From: Biformimicrobium ophioploci
GTDB lineage: Bacteria > Pseudomonadota > Gammaproteobacteria > Pseudomonadales > Cellvibrionaceae
NCBI RefSeq assembly: GCF_030270605.1
Contig: NZ_BSYJ01000003.1
Location: forward strand, 558,001 to 622,000
DNA length: 64,000 bases
Reading direction: 5' to 3'
Below the pieces are notes generated by a model. It was not told the DNA's origin. It did not search any database and saw nothing but the letters and a program-made list of their open reading frames with translations. Every line of letters starts with the position of its first letter. Within the stretch, counting starts at the first letter, position 1. A program made the translations under genes and the position numbers. Below are positions 1-9,374 of this stretch, piece after piece.

Positions 1-202
1 CATCAATGCGGAAGGCCTGCGCCGTCGCGGCTTCACCCGTGAGCAGATCAGCCTGCTGAGCAAGGCCTACAAGGTGATCTACCGCCGTGGCCTCACCATG
101 CAGGAAGCGCTTGAGGCCCTGCAGGAGCTACGCGCCGAGTCCGATGTGGTGCAGCCGTTTATCGATTCCCTCAGTAACTCCAAACGCGGTATTACCCGTT
201 AA
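1..202 (+). CDS. lpxA: LpxA, UDP-N-acetylglucosamine acyltransferase, C-terminal end (partial)
   Basis: The frame is open from base 2 to the TAA at 200-202 and gives the last 66 residues of a protein whose 5' part lies outside the window. The stretch INAEGLRRRGF followed by a helical tail (LSKAYKVIYRRGL, EALEAL) is the typical C-terminal helical region of LpxA, the cytoplasmic left-handed beta-helix enzyme for the first step of lipid A synthesis. The next gene, lpxB, begins directly after the stop codon, as in the usual lpxA-lpxB-rnhB order. The identification rests on the tail motif and context, because the hexapeptide-repeat domain is not visible. Confidence 0.9.
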   Translation, partial: INAEGLRRRGFTREQISLLSKAYKVIYRRGLTMQEALEALQELRAESDVVQPFIDSLSNSKRGITR

Positions 203-1393
203 ATGAACCCTGTCGAAACCCGCACGGTGAGGGTTGGCATCGTCGCCGGTGAGGCGTCCGGCGATATTCTGGGTGCCGGCCTGATTCGCGAGCTGCGTCA
301 GCATTACCCCAACCTGGTTGTGGAAGGCATTGCCGGCCCCCTGATGCAGGAGGAAGGTGCCAGTAGCCTGTTCCCGATGGAGCGCCTGTCCGTCATGGGG
401 CTGGTGGAGCCGCTGAAGCGCCTACCGGAACTGCTCGGCATCCGCCGCTCCCTGGTCAGGCATTTCACAGAAAACCCGCCGGATGTATTTATCGGCATCG
501 ATTCCCCGGACTTCAACCTGTCGCTGGAAGAAAAATTGCGCAGGGCAGGGGTGCGCACGGTGCACTACGTCAGCCCGTCGGTTTGGGCTTGGCGTCAGGG
601 GCGTATCAAAAAAATTGCACGCGCGGTCGATCATATGCTGGCGTTGCTGCCGTTCGAAGCGCGTTTTTACGAAGAGCACGATGTGCCGGTGACATTCGTC
701 GGCCACCCCCTCGCAGACAAAGTGCCACTGCAGATTGATACCGAGGCGGCGCGCGCGTCTCTGGGCATAGATCCCGGTACGGAGATGGTTGCCATGCTGC
801 CGGGCAGTCGCGGCGGCGAGGTCAAGTTGCTGGGGCCCCTGTTTATCGAGGCCGCGCGCTGGTGCCTGCGCCAGCGTCCGGCGCTGCAGTTCGTGATCCC
901 GGCGGCCAGCCCACAGCGCAGGCAGGAGCTGGAAGCGCAATTGCAGGGCGCGGAAGACCTGCCGATCACATTGGTGGATGGCAGGGCGGGAGAGGTTCTG
1001 GCAGCGGCGGATGCGGTGCTGATTGCCTCGGGCACGGCAACGCTGGAGGCCATGCTGTACAAGAAGCCGATGGTGGTGGCCTATCGCCTTGCGCCGCTTT
1101 CGTACGCGATCTTCTCACGCATGATCAAGACACCCTGGGTGGCGCTGCCGAACCTGCTGGCGCAGCGGGAGCTGGTGCCGGAGATCATGCAGGATGACGC
1201 CACGCCGGAATCTCTCGGTAGGGCACTGCTGCAGTATTTCACGGACCCGGTGATGGGTGATGCGCTGTCGCGGGAATTCGACGCGATCCACCAGGTGTTA
1301 CGCCGCGATGCCTCCGGACGCGCAGCGGCAGCGGTCGCCAGCGTCATTGAGGCCGGCCGCGAGCCGGGCCAGCAGGAAACGGAAAAGCATTGA
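203..1393 (+). CDS. lpxB: LpxB, lipid-A-disaccharide synthase
   Basis: A 396-residue protein of normal length for glycosyltransferase family 19, which joins UDP-2,3-diacylglucosamine and lipid X at the inner face of the cytoplasmic membrane. The N-terminal GEASGD motif (residues 16-21), the GIDSPDFN segment and the LPGSRGGEV motif are all present, followed by the conserved [10 protein letters not shown]-type region (here [10 protein letters not shown]). The ATG follows the lpxA stop codon with no gap (TAAATG), implying translational coupling. rnhB begins one base after its stop. No anomaly seen. Confidence 0.97.
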   Translation: MNPVETRTVRVGIVAGEASGDILGAGLIRELRQHYPNLVVEGIAGPLMQEEGASSLFPMERLSVMGLVEPLKRLPELLGIRRSLVRHFTENPPDVFIGIDSPDFNLSLEEKLRRAGVRTVHYVSPSVWAWRQGRIKKIARAVDHMLALLPFEARFYEEHDVPVTFVGHPLADKVPLQIDTEAARASLGIDPGTEMVAMLPGSRGGEVKLLGPLFIEAARWCLRQRPALQFVIPAASPQRRQELEAQLQGAEDLPITLVDGRAGEVLAAADAVLIASGTATLEAMLYKKPMVVAYRLAPLSYAIFSRMIKTPWVALPNLLAQRELVPEIMQDDATPESLGRALLQYFTDPVMGDALSREFDAIHQVLRRDASGRAAAAVASVIEAGREPGQQETEKH

Positions 1394-1394
1394 T

Positions 1395-2006
1395 ATGAGC
1401 AAGCTTGAAGTATTTGAATGCGCCTATCGCGGCAACTTGCTGGCAGGCGTTGATGAAGCAGGGCGCGGCCCGCTCGCGGGGGATGTGGTCGCCGCTGCTG
1501 TGATCCTCGATCCGGCGAACCCCATTGAGGGGCTGGGGGACTCCAAGAAGCTTTCCGAAAAAAAACGCGAACAGCTTTTTGATGTGATCCGCGAGCGCGC
1601 GCTGGCCTATGCGATCGCGCGCGCGTCCGTACAGGAAATTGACGAGCTGAATATCCTGCACGCCAGCATGCTGGCGATGAAGCGCGCGGTGGAGGCTTTG
1701 TCGCCGCAACCGGAATACGTGCTGGTGGATGGCAATCGCCTGCCGCGCTGGCACTATACCGGCGAGGCAGTGGTGAAGGGCGACGGTCGTGTGGCCACCA
1801 TCGGTGCCGCGTCCATCCTTGCCAAGGTCACGCGCGACCGCGAGATGCTGGCACTGCACGAGCGTTTCCCGCAGTACGGCTTCGACAAGCACAAGGGTTA
1901 CCCGACCAAAACGCATATGGCGGCGGTAGAGCAGTACGGGGTAACAGACCAGCACCGGCGCAGCTTCGGGCCCGTTGCCCGGCAGCTGGGCCTGCTGGAG
2001 GTCTAG
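1395..2006 (+). CDS. rnhB: RnhB, ribonuclease HII
   Basis: A 203-residue enzyme that nicks DNA 5' of single embedded ribonucleotides and starts ribonucleotide excision repair. The catalytic [12 protein letters not shown] motif is at the N-terminus (D20, E21), with downstream VDGN and [12 protein letters not shown] motifs. The frame extends upstream to 1257, but the ATG at 1395, one base after the lpxB stop, gives the expected family length and N-terminus. Its last 4 bases overlap the convergent corB-like gene. In E. coli dnaE follows rnhB; here the order breaks at this point. Confidence 0.95.
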   Translation: MSKLEVFECAYRGNLLAGVDEAGRGPLAGDVVAAAVILDPANPIEGLGDSKKLSEKKREQLFDVIRERALAYAIARASVQEIDELNILHASMLAMKRAVEALSPQPEYVLVDGNRLPRWHYTGEAVVKGDGRVATIGAASILAKVTRDREMLALHERFPQYGFDKHKGYPTKTHMAAVEQYGVTDQHRRSFGPVARQLGLLEV

Positions 2007-3277
2007 TCCTTGCCGATCTTCCGCACCCGGGCAGATTCGATCACCTTGTCCGTCACTTGCACTGTTTCCACCAGGTAGCGACCCAGGTAGAAACTGATAT
2101 TGGCATCGGGGATGTTTTCCAGGTGTTCGATGGCGAGGCCATTGAATGTCTTGGGGCCGTCTGTCGGCAGGTCCCAGTTGAGGGTGCGGTTGATTTCACG
2201 GATCGATGTGCCACCCTCGATCAGGTGCCAGCCGGCTTCCTGCTCAGTGATTTCCTCAGAGCTGTCATCTTCGCCGGCGGTGGTAAAGTCACCAACGATT
2301 TCTTCCAGTACATCCTCGAGCGTCACGATGCCGAGGACCTCACCGTATTCGTCTACCACCATCGCCATGCGCGCTTTGCGTTGCTGCATGTTCTTGAGCA
2401 GGGTCGGCAGCGGGGTCGCTTCCGGCACGAAGTAGGGCTCGTCGGCGTAGCGCTTGATCGACTCGACCGAGAAACTCTCGATATTGCTGCTGAGGAAACG
2501 GTTCGCCTTGCGCAGGTGCAGTATGCCGATCACCTTGTTGATATCGCCCTCAAATACGGGCAGGCGGGTGTATTCGCTGCTGCGGATGCATTCGAGCAGA
2601 TCCTCGACGGAATCCTCCAGGTCCAGCCCGTCAACTTCATTGCGTGGAATCATGATGTCTTCCACGGTGGCCTGGTCGAGATCGAGAATGTTGAGCAGCA
2701 TGCCTTTGTGGCGTGACGGGATCAGCGCGCCGGATTCGAACACCACGGTGCGCAGCTCTTCCGGCAGCAGGTGTTCCTCGCCGGTATGTTTGGCCGCATC
2801 CACGCCGAACAGCCGCGCCAGCGCGTTGGAAAGAGTGTTCACAAAGCGCACCACTGGTGAGAGCACCACCAGCATGGGCTGCAGCACCAGCGATGCCGGG
2901 AAGGCGATGGACTCCGGCTTCAGTGCGGCGATGGTCTTGGGGGTTACTTCGGCAAAAATCAGGATGACAAAGGTAAGGACACCGGTTGCGACCCAGACGC
3001 CTGAATCGCCGTAGAGCTTGGTAAACATTGCGCCCGCGATCACCGAGGCGAGGATGTTGACCGCATTATTGCCGATCAGGATCACCCCGATCAGCCGGTC
3101 CGGCCGCGCGAGCAGACGCGACGCACGCAGGGCTGCCTTGTCGCCGCTCTTCGCCTTGTGGCGCAGGCGGTAGCGGTTCAGCGACATCATGCCGGTTTCA
3201 GAGCTGGAGAAGAAGGCAGATATGAGGATCAGCAGTGCCAGCAAACCAAGCTGGGCACTGAGGGATAAGTCGTCCAA
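2003..3277 (-). CDS. CorB/CNNM-family transporter (DUF21, CBS pair, CorC_HlyC)
   Basis: A 424-residue membrane protein. Residues 1 to about 190 form the DUF21 membrane domain, beginning with a hydrophobic helix and [15 protein letters not shown], a family signature. Two CBS domains follow (about 205-330, including [14 protein letters not shown] and [28 protein letters not shown]). A CorC_HlyC transporter-associated domain ends the protein. The family is linked to magnesium and cobalt transport or resistance. In E. coli corB (yfjD) lies beside ypjD and ffh, exactly as here, supporting orthology. The gene is probably co-transcribed with the ypjD-like gene upstream (63-base gap). Confidence 0.9.
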   Translation of the reverse strand: MDDLSLSAQLGLLALLILISAFFSSSETGMMSLNRYRLRHKAKSGDKAALRASRLLARPDRLIGVILIGNNAVNILASVIAGAMFTKLYGDSGVWVATGVLTFVILIFAEVTPKTIAALKPESIAFPASLVLQPMLVVLSPVVRFVNTLSNALARLFGVDAAKHTGEEHLLPEELRTVVFESGALIPSRHKGMLLNILDLDQATVEDIMIPRNEVDGLDLEDSVEDLLECIRSSEYTRLPVFEGDINKVIGILHLRKANRFLSSNIESFSVESIKRYADEPYFVPEATPLPTLLKNMQQRKARMAMVVDEYGEVLGIVTLEDVLEEIVGDFTTAGEDDSSEEITEQEAGWHLIEGGTSIREINRTLNWDLPTDGPKTFNGLAIEHLENIPDANISFYLGRYLVETVQVTDKVIESARVRKIGKD

Positions 3278-3340
3278 AAAGGGGAGCCTTGTGTGCTTGT
3301 CGAAGGGTGATATTGCGTCAAAACCGCAGCTTCGGCAAGG

Positions 3341-4132
3341 TCAGGCCCGGTCGAGGATGATCTCCAGTACCAGCTTGCTGCCGAAGTAGGCCAGCATCAG
3401 CGCGGCAAAGGCGCCGAGGGTCCAGCGCACCGCGGTGCTGCCGCGCCAGCCCCAGCGCCAGTGGCCCCACAGGAGTACCGCATAAAGGGCCCAGGCCACC
3501 AGCGATAGAACGGTCTTGTGCAGCAGGTGCTGGCCGAGGATATCGTCGACAAACAGCAGGCCGGTAATCAGCGATGCAGTCAATAACAGCTCACCGAGTG
3601 CCAGCAGCCAGAAAAGCAGGTGCTCCATGGACTGCAGGGGTGGCAGAAAACGGCTGATGCCGCCCAGCCTGCCGTGGCGCAACTGATGATTCTGGAAGGC
3701 GAGGTAAAGCGCCTGCAGGGTGGCGATGGTGAGCAGGGAGTAGGCTGCCACGGACAGCGCTATGTGGCTGGCCAGCTCTGGCGACATCTTCGCGTAGTCG
3801 GCGGCGCCGCCCCACTGGTAAAAGGCTGCGGACTCTGCCAGCAGGCCCGCGGGCGCCAGTAGCGGCAGCAACAGTTGCAGCGGATGGCGCAGGGTGAGCA
3901 GCAGAACCAGGAAGTTGACGGTCAGCAGGACCAGGGAAAGGCTTGCGGAAAAGTCGAGGCGATAGCCTTCTGGCGATACCACGGACTGCCACAGCGCCAC
4001 TGCATGACAGGCGACGGCAATCGCAAACAGCGCCAGGCTGGGGAGCTTGCGGGGTTGTTCGCTGCGCGCCAGTGAGGCAATGACCGGTACTGCGCTGGCA
4101 GCATAGAAAGCGAATGTGAGCCAGTGGAACAA
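3341..4132 (-). CDS. ypjD: YpjD-like CcsA-family inner-membrane protein
   Basis: A 263-residue polytopic membrane protein with about eight hydrophobic helices, related to the CcsA/CcmC haem-handling family of cytochrome c assembly. The segment SHIALSVAAYSLLTIATLQALYLAFQN and a tryptophan-rich C-terminal part (GHWRWGWRG) are typical of the short YpjD branch, which is conserved next to ffh in gammaproteobacteria. The biochemical role of this branch is not established; haem handling is suggested only by homology. It is transcribed divergently from ffh and upstream of the corB-like gene. Confidence 0.85.
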   Translation of the reverse strand: MFHWLTFAFYAASAVPVIASLARSEQPRKLPSLALFAIAVACHAVALWQSVVSPEGYRLDFSASLSLVLLTVNFLVLLLTLRHPLQLLLPLLAPAGLLAESAAFYQWGGAADYAKMSPELASHIALSVAAYSLLTIATLQALYLAFQNHQLRHGRLGGISRFLPPLQSMEHLLFWLLALGELLLTASLITGLLFVDDILGQHLLHKTVLSLVAWALYAVLLWGHWRWGWRGSTAVRWTLGAFAALMLAYFGSKLVLEIILDRA

Positions 4133-4247
4133 GTTGCCAATCCGTTCTTATATCCTTGTGACTGTGGAGTTTGTCATACCCTCCGCCGCCTGAGAAGGGT
4201 GCCATGGCGTCATTTGTGCCGGACTCCCTAATGGCGCCCGGCTCCGG

Positions 4248-4253
4248 TATAAT
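4248..4253 (+). promoter_or_regulatory. Probable -10 element upstream of ffh
   Basis: A perfect TATAAT lies 54 bases before the ffh start codon in the divergent ypjD/ffh gap. No convincing -35 hexamer is found 16-18 bases upstream, so the call rests on the -10 alone. Confidence 0.4.
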
Positions 4254-4306
4254 CCGCGACCCGGCCCTGCTGGGGCCGGAACCAGAAAGAGATTTGAGAT
4301 TTCCCT

Positions 4307-5734
4307 ATGTTCACGAACCTGACTGACCGCCTGTCCGCCTCGCTCAAGAAAATCACGGGCAAGGCGCGGCTCACCGAGGACAATATCCGCGATACCCTGC
4401 GCGAGGTGCGCAAGGCCCTGCTCGAGGCTGACGTGGCGCTGCCCGTGGTCAAGGCCTTTATCCAGCAGGTGCGCACTGAAGCGGTTGGCAAGCAGGTCAG
4501 CAAGGCGCTGAATCCGGGCCAGCAGTTCGTCAAAATCGTACAGGACGAACTGGTCAAGGTAATGGGCGCTGAAGTAGAGCCGCTCAAACTGGCCACCCAG
4601 CCGCCGGCTGTAATCCTGATGGCCGGTCTGCAGGGCGCGGGTAAGACGACTTCCGTTGCCAAGCTGGCCAAGTACCTGCAGGACCGGGAAAAGAAAAAGG
4701 TCATGGTGGTGTCTGCGGACGTCTACCGCCCGGCGGCGATTCGCCAGCTGGAAACGGTGGCGGCAGAAGTGGGTGCCCAGTTCTTCCCCTCCAGCCCGGA
4801 GGACAAGCCTGTCGATATTGCCCAGGCCGCACTGGCAGAGGCGAAGAAGCAGTTTGCCGATGTGCTGATCGTGGATACCGCGGGCCGCCTGCATATCGAC
4901 GAAGAGTTGATGGAAGAGATCAAGGGGCTGCACGCGACCCTGAACCCGATCGAGACGCTGTTTGTGATCGACGCCATGATCGGCCAGGACGCGGTCAATA
5001 CTGCTTCCGCGTTCAATGAGGCTCTGCCGCTGACGGGTGTCATTCTCACCAAAGTCGACGGCGATGCGCGCGGTGGTGCGGCCCTGTCCGTGCGTCATGT
5101 GACTGGCAAGCCAATCAAATTCATGGGTGTTGGGGAGAAGACCGACGCGCTGGAGCCGTTCCATCCCGACCGTATTGCTTCCCGAATTCTCGGCATGGGC
5201 GACATTATGTCGCTTATCGAACAAGCCGAGCAGACCATTGACAAGGCCAAGGCCGAAAAGCTGGTCAAGAAGGTCAAGAAGGGCAAGGGCTTTGACCTGG
5301 AAGACCTGCGCGACCAGCTGCAGCAGATGCAGAATATGGGCGGTATGGGCGCCATGCTGGACAAGCTGCCAGGTATGGGCGGCATAGCCCAGGCAGCGCA
5401 ACAGGCCGATATGGGCAAGGAATTCAAGCGTATGGACGCCATTATCAGTTCCATGACGCCCGCCGAACGCCGCAACCCGGATCTGCTGAACGGTTCGCGC
5501 AAGCGCCGTATTACCGCGGGTTCCGGTACCCAGATCCAGGACCTGAACCGCCTGCTCAAGCAGCACAAGCAGATGAGCAAGATGATGAAGAAGCTCAAGG
5601 GCGGCGGCATGAACAAGCTGATGCGAGGCATGGGCGGCATGATGGGTGGCGGCGGTATGCCAGGTGGCGGCGGTATGCCAGGCGGCATGGGCGGTATGCC
5701 CGGCGGTCTGCCTCCCGGTTTTGGCAAGAAGTAA
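4307..5734 (+). CDS. ffh: Ffh, signal recognition particle GTPase
   Basis: A 475-residue SRP54-type protein that binds 4.5S RNA and signal sequences of nascent inner-membrane proteins and docks with FtsY. An N-terminal helical bundle (1-95) is followed by the NG GTPase domain with the P-loop GLQGAGKTT (107-115), DTAGR and TKVDGDARGG. The methionine-rich M domain begins near residue 330 (LQQMQNMGGMGAML). The last 35 residues are a Gly/Met/Pro-rich tail built from GGGMPG units; such low-complexity tails are common in Ffh and are not a separate gene. It heads the ffh-rpsP-rimM-trmD-rplS block. Confidence 0.97.
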   Translation: MFTNLTDRLSASLKKITGKARLTEDNIRDTLREVRKALLEADVALPVVKAFIQQVRTEAVGKQVSKALNPGQQFVKIVQDELVKVMGAEVEPLKLATQPPAVILMAGLQGAGKTTSVAKLAKYLQDREKKKVMVVSADVYRPAAIRQLETVAAEVGAQFFPSSPEDKPVDIAQAALAEAKKQFADVLIVDTAGRLHIDEELMEEIKGLHATLNPIETLFVIDAMIGQDAVNTASAFNEALPLTGVILTKVDGDARGGAALSVRHVTGKPIKFMGVGEKTDALEPFHPDRIASRILGMGDIMSLIEQAEQTIDKAKAEKLVKKVKKGKGFDLEDLRDQLQQMQNMGGMGAMLDKLPGMGGIAQAAQQADMGKEFKRMDAIISSMTPAERRNPDLLNGSRKRRITAGSGTQIQDLNRLLKQHKQMSKMMKKLKGGGMNKLMRGMGGMMGGGGMPGGGGMPGGMGGMPGGLPPGFGKK

Positions 5735-5817
5735 GGGCCCGAAACGGCGCCTTTACCGGCAGATTCACCCCGGACTGATGGGTCCGGCTGGCGGGGATTT
5801 TTTTACCGTTCCCCGTG

Positions 5818-5846
5818 TGTACATGGCTGGCGCGTTCCTTTAGAAT
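5818..5846 (+). promoter_or_regulatory. Possible sigma-70 promoter for rpsP-rimM-trmD-rplS
   Basis: TGTACA (5818-5823, 4 of 6 to the -35 consensus) and TAGAAT (5841-5846, 5 of 6 to -10) are separated by 17 bases, about 95 bases before rpsP. Position and spacing fit a promoter for the ribosomal-protein operon in the 207-base ffh-rpsP gap. There is no experimental support. Confidence 0.45.
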
Positions 5847-5941
5847 ACGCCGCCTTTCGGCGAGCCTTGCTCGCTATTGTTGTATGAAGCGCTTAAGTCC
5901 GCCCGCGGTGGCAGCGCGACTAAAACTTACAGGAAAGTTAA

Positions 5942-6184
5942 ATGGTAACTATTCGTTTGGCTCGTGGTGGCGCTAAGAAGCGTCCTTTCTATCACCTGAC
6001 AGTTGCCGACAGCCGCAAGTCCCGCGACGGTCGCTTCATTGAGCAGGTTGGTTTCTTCAACCCGGTTGCACGCGGCCAGGAAGAGCGTCTGCGCGTTGAC
6101 CGTGAGCGTGTTGAATTCTGGCTGGGCCAGGGTGCACAGCTGACCGACCGTGTAGCCAAGCTGCTGAAAGATCAAGCTGCTTGA
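5942..6184 (+). CDS. rpsP: Ribosomal protein bS16
   Basis: An 80-residue small-subunit protein beginning [18 protein letters not shown], the bS16 N-terminus; the VGFFNP motif is present. AGGAAAG lies just upstream of the ATG. Length and position before rimM-trmD-rplS are canonical. Confidence 0.98.
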   Translation: MVTIRLARGGAKKRPFYHLTVADSRKSRDGRFIEQVGFFNPVARGQEERLRVDRERVEFWLGQGAQLTDRVAKLLKDQAA

Positions 6185-6222
6185 TTGCTGCTGACCAATT
6201 TTCGCTGTTTTGAGGCGTAATC

Positions 6223-6762
6223 GTGTCTGAACCCGAAAAACTGGTCACAATTGGACGGATAACCTCGGTATACGGGGTGCGGGGCTGGGTGAAAATCCAC
6301 TCGTTCACCGAACCGATGGAAAACATTCTCGCGTTTTCCCCCTGGTGGCTGCGCGGCAGCAAGGGGTGGGAAAAGGTCGAGATCGCCGAGGGGCGCAGGC
6401 ACGGCAAGGGCCTGATTGCCCGCATCGAAGGTGTCGATGATCGCGATGTAGCGCAAGAGCAGTACTGCCAGCGTGACATTGCGGTGGAAAGCTCGCAGAT
6501 GCCTGCATTGCAGGAAGGCGAGTTCTACTGGCACCAGCTGGAGGGCCTGGAAGTCGTCAGCGACTTTGAAGGCAAGCAATACCAGCTGGGCAAGGTTGTG
6601 CGCATCATGGAAACAGGTGCAAACGACGTGCTGGTGGTGCGCGGTGGCAGTGACGGCATAGAGAGCCGTGAGCGCCTGGTACCTTATGTGCCGGGTGAGT
6701 TTGTCACCTCCATCGATCTGGAGCTCGGCAGGGTCACAGTGAACTGGGACCCGGAGTTCTGA
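6223..6762 (+). CDS. rimM: RimM, 16S rRNA processing factor
   Basis: A 179-residue ribosome maturation factor that binds bS19/the 30S head during late assembly. The N-terminal RimM domain starts [20 protein letters not shown], and the C-terminal PRC-barrel-like domain includes [11 protein letters not shown] and [10 protein letters not shown]. Translation starts at a GTG (6223-6225), 38 bases after rpsP. The neighbours rpsP and trmD are its usual partners. Confidence 0.96.
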   Translation: MSEPEKLVTIGRITSVYGVRGWVKIHSFTEPMENILAFSPWWLRGSKGWEKVEIAEGRRHGKGLIARIEGVDDRDVAQEQYCQRDIAVESSQMPALQEGEFYWHQLEGLEVVSDFEGKQYQLGKVVRIMETGANDVLVVRGGSDGIESRERLVPYVPGEFVTSIDLELGRVTVNWDPEF

Positions 6763-6773
6763 GGCGTCGTGCG

Positions 6774-7541
6774 ATGACGCAGCAGACTCAAAAACGCATC
6801 GCGGTGGTGAGCATTTTTCCGGAAATGTTCAGCGCGATCAGCGACTTCGGTATTACCGGCAGGGCAGTGAAGGAAGGGCGTATTGCCATCCGTTGCTGGA
6901 ACCCGCGGGAATTTACCGAAGACCGGCACAGAACCGTTGACGACCGCCCCTACGGTGGCGGCCCCGGGATGGTGATGCTGGTAGATCCGCTCAGGCAGGC
7001 GCTGGAAACGGCGTGCGAGTGGGCCGGTGAGGCAGGCGGGGAAACCCGGGTCATATACCTGTCGCCACAGGGCCGCAAGCTGGAGCAGGCGGGTGTCGAG
7101 GAGCTGGCCGGTGTCGATAACCTGGTGTTGCTCGCGGGTCGTTACGAAGGTATCGACGAGCGCGTGATCAGCAACTGGGTCGATGAGGAATGGTCCATTG
7201 GTGACTATGTCCTGAGCGGCGGCGAATTGGCAGCTATGGTATTGGTAGATGCGGTAACGCGACTGATACCGGGGGCGCTGGGCCATGCCCAGTCGGCGCA
7301 GGAAGACTCCTTCGCGGAGGGCTTGCTGGACTGTCCGCACTATACTCGCCCCGAAGTGTACGAAGGTATGCGGGTTCCGGAGGTACTGCTTTCCGGCAAC
7401 CACGAGCTGATCAGGCGCTGGCGCCTGAAGCAGTCGCTGGGTCGCACCGCTGAGCGGAGACCCGACCTGCTGGAGAAGGTCGAGCTGGATGCAGAGCAAT
7501 CCAGGCTGCTGGCCGAGATACTGGCAGAGAAAAAGCAGTAG
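6774..7541 (+). CDS. trmD: TrmD, tRNA (guanine-37-N1)-methyltransferase
   Basis: A 255-residue SPOUT methyltransferase that makes m1G37 using S-adenosylmethionine, preventing +1 frameshifting. The trefoil-knot signatures [13 protein letters not shown] and [13 protein letters not shown] are intact, as is the N-terminal FPEMF and the [13 protein letters not shown] loop. The ATG lies 11 bases after rimM. Length matches the family. Confidence 0.97.
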   Translation: MTQQTQKRIAVVSIFPEMFSAISDFGITGRAVKEGRIAIRCWNPREFTEDRHRTVDDRPYGGGPGMVMLVDPLRQALETACEWAGEAGGETRVIYLSPQGRKLEQAGVEELAGVDNLVLLAGRYEGIDERVISNWVDEEWSIGDYVLSGGELAAMVLVDAVTRLIPGALGHAQSAQEDSFAEGLLDCPHYTRPEVYEGMRVPEVLLSGNHELIRRWRLKQSLGRTAERRPDLLEKVELDAEQSRLLAEILAEKKQ

Positions 7542-7658
7542 AAGAATTCTGGGGTTGGGGCGTTGAATCGCCGCAGGCCTGTAGGCAAGGTTCGCCGGGA
7601 GGCGAAAGAAACCGGGCCAAAACTAGCTGAGAAGCTACACATAGTGTTGGAGTAAACC

Positions 7659-8012
7659 ATGAGCACTAACAAGATTATTTCCCAACTGGAAACTGAGCAG
7701 CTGAAAACCGACCTGCCGGAATTTGCCCCGGGTGACACCGTTGTTGTCCAGGTAAAGGTAAAGGAAGGTAACCGCGAGCGTCTGCAGGCTTTCGAAGGTG
7801 TTGTTATCGCCAAGAAGAGCCGCGCGCTGAACTCTTCCTTCACCGTTCGCAAGATCTCCCACGGTGTTGGTGTTGAGCGTACTTTCCAGACTCACAGCCC
7901 GCTGGTTGACACCATTACTGTCAAGCGTCGCGGTGACGTACGTCAGGCCAAGCTGTACTACCTGCGCAACCTGACTGGTAAGGCTGCTCGAATCAAAGAG
8001 AAGCTGGGCTAA
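7659..8012 (+). CDS. rplS: Ribosomal protein bL19
   Basis: A 117-residue large-subunit protein with [29 protein letters not shown] near the N-terminus and the basic tail [20 protein letters not shown], both diagnostic of bL19. The 117-base gap after trmD includes GTTGGAG before the start. A strong terminator follows the stop codon. Confidence 0.98.
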   Translation: MSTNKIISQLETEQLKTDLPEFAPGDTVVVQVKVKEGNRERLQAFEGVVIAKKSRALNSSFTVRKISHGVGVERTFQTHSPLVDTITVKRRGDVRQAKLYYLRNLTGKAARIKEKLG

Positions 8013-8033
8013 TCGCGCTCCTGCACTCTTTAG

Positions 8034-8063
8034 AAAAAACCGGCGTTTATCGCCGGTTTTTTT
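8034..8063 (+). terminator. Rho-independent terminator after rplS
   Basis: AAAAAACCGGCG, a TTTAT loop, then CGCCGG and a run of seven T. It ends the rpsP-rimM-trmD-rplS operon. Confidence 0.93.
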
Positions 8064-8080
8064 ATGGCCGGGGAAATTGT

Positions 8081-8260
8081 TTGATTGTGTGGGCGAAACA
8101 GTGGGTCGAGCCTTTCAAAACCTTGCGCGGCAGGGTGGTGCGGCATTCCGACGGCGCGCAGGAGCTACACGGATGTATTTATGCGTTTTTGAAAGGCGAG
8201 GGCCGCTGGATCGCCTGTGGTAGGTCCTTTCAGGTTTACCGGCGACGCCGGTGCTGTTAG
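8081..8260 (+). CDS. Possible small protein of unknown function
   Basis: A 59-codon reading frame starting at TTG (8081) after a GGGGAA purine stretch and ending TAG at 8258-8260, nine bases before xerD. The product begins MIVWAKQWVEPFKTLRGR and ends in an arginine-rich RRRRCC tail, with high GC at third codon positions like the neighbouring genes. I recognise no family. It may instead be leader or non-coding sequence between the rplS terminator and xerD; only codon bias and position support it. Confidence 0.25.
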   Translation: MIVWAKQWVEPFKTLRGRVVRHSDGAQELHGCIYAFLKGEGRWIACGRSFQVYRRRRCC

Positions 8261-8269
8261 CTTGGCCCC

Positions 8270-9175
8270 ATGGTCGAAACTAAAACAGACATTCCGCTCG
8301 AGTCCGCGCGCCTGATCGGTGATTGGCTGGACAACCTGTGGGCCGAGCGCGGTATTGGTGAGCATACCCAGGCGGCCTATCAGCGCGACCTGGAGGCGTT
8401 TGCGCGCTGGCTGCGTGCGCCGCTCGAAGGCGTCGGTCAGGAGCAGGTGCAGCGCTACCTGGGGGAGAAGACCCGCAACCACTCCGCGCGCTCGACCGCT
8501 CGCGCACTGGCCGCACTGCGCAGTTTTTACCGGTACCTGCTGCGTTTGCGCATCGTGCACGAAGATCCGCTGGCCCGTATCGATAACCCCAGGTTGCCCA
8601 AGGCCCTGCCCAAATCCCTTTCTGAGCGCGACGTGGAGTCCCTGCTGGCGGCGCCAGATTGTGAAACCGCTATCGGCCTGCGTGACCGTACCATGCTGGA
8701 GTTGCTGTATGCCTGTGGCCTGCGGGTAACCGAGCTGGTGGAGCTGCAGGTGGGGCAGGTGAACCTGCGCCAGGGTGTACTGCGGATATTCGGCAAGGGG
8801 CGCAAGGAGCGCCTGGTACCGGTGGGCAGCGTGGCCCAGACGTGGCTGGAGCGATACCTGCGCCAGGTGCGCCCGGATTACCTGAATGGCCAGGTAGCCG
8901 ACTGGTGTTTTCCCGGTCGCGGCGGCAATGCCATGACCCGGCAGACATTCTGGCACCGGATCAAGCACTGGGCCACAGTCGCAGGTATCGACAAGCCGCT
9001 TTCCCCGCATACCCTGCGCCACGCCTTTGCCACGCACCTGCTGAACCACGGTGCAGACCTGCGCTCGGTGCAGCTGCTGCTGGGGCACTCCGACCTTTCC
9101 ACGACGCAGATCTATACTCATGTAGCGAAGGTGCGTTTGCAGGCCCTGCACGCTGAACACCACCCGCGTGGATAG
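8270..9175 (+). CDS. xerD: XerD, site-specific tyrosine recombinase
   Basis: A 301-residue recombinase that, with XerC, resolves chromosome dimers at dif under FtsK control. The N-terminal SAM-like core-binding domain spans about 15-100. The catalytic set is complete: R152, K176, H247, R250, H273 and the nucleophile Y282 (in TTQIYTHV). XerC and XerD are hard to separate by sequence alone; the location between rplS and dsbC, as in Pseudomonas and near recJ in E. coli, argues for XerD. It starts at the ATG at 8270. Confidence 0.93.
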   Translation: MVETKTDIPLESARLIGDWLDNLWAERGIGEHTQAAYQRDLEAFARWLRAPLEGVGQEQVQRYLGEKTRNHSARSTARALAALRSFYRYLLRLRIVHEDPLARIDNPRLPKALPKSLSERDVESLLAAPDCETAIGLRDRTMLELLYACGLRVTELVELQVGQVNLRQGVLRIFGKGRKERLVPVGSVAQTWLERYLRQVRPDYLNGQVADWCFPGRGGNAMTRQTFWHRIKHWATVAGIDKPLSPHTLRHAFATHLLNHGADLRSVQLLLGHSDLSTTQIYTHVAKVRLQALHAEHHPRG

Positions 9176-9216
9176 TGCTGGTGTGGGTAGTGCTGGTGTG
9201 GACAGTGCCGGCGGGT
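9172..9216 (+). repeat. Short 15-base tandem repeat at the xerD 3' end
   Basis: ATAGTGCTGGTGTGG is followed directly by GTAGTGCTGGTGTGG and a degenerate third unit ACAGTGCCGGCGGGT. The first unit covers the xerD stop codon. It probably arose by replication slippage; no function is evident. Confidence 0.7.
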
Positions 9217-9374
9217 TCGCCGGAGTACCCGGTTTGTGGTAAAAAGTGCGCTTTCGCACGCGCGTCGCGCGACGGGGAACCGAACTGGCGGCGGCCGGTC
9301 CAAACTCCCGAATGAATGAACAGTTCCGGTCCCGGTGCAGCGCACCCGAGGGCCGTGAGGGCAAACGGATAGTA

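Noticed and set aside
4148-5566. 472-residue minus-strand open frame
   Set aside because: It is the antisense of ffh; the composition (His/Gln/Leu-rich, no motif) is that of a GC-rich shadow frame.
5640-5720. GGCGGTATGCC-type repeats as a DNA repeat or CRISPR-like array
   Set aside because: They encode the Gly/Met/Pro tail of Ffh in frame; units are short and without spacers.
5770-5800. Possible terminator after ffh (CCGGAC-TGATGG-GTCCGG)
   Set aside because: The T run starts about ten bases after the stem, so it does not meet the usual rule for an intrinsic terminator.
9246-9374. Longer dsbC start (extra 43 residues)
   Set aside because: The added residues are Arg-rich and would bury the signal peptide; the ATG at 9375 gives a normal secreted protein.
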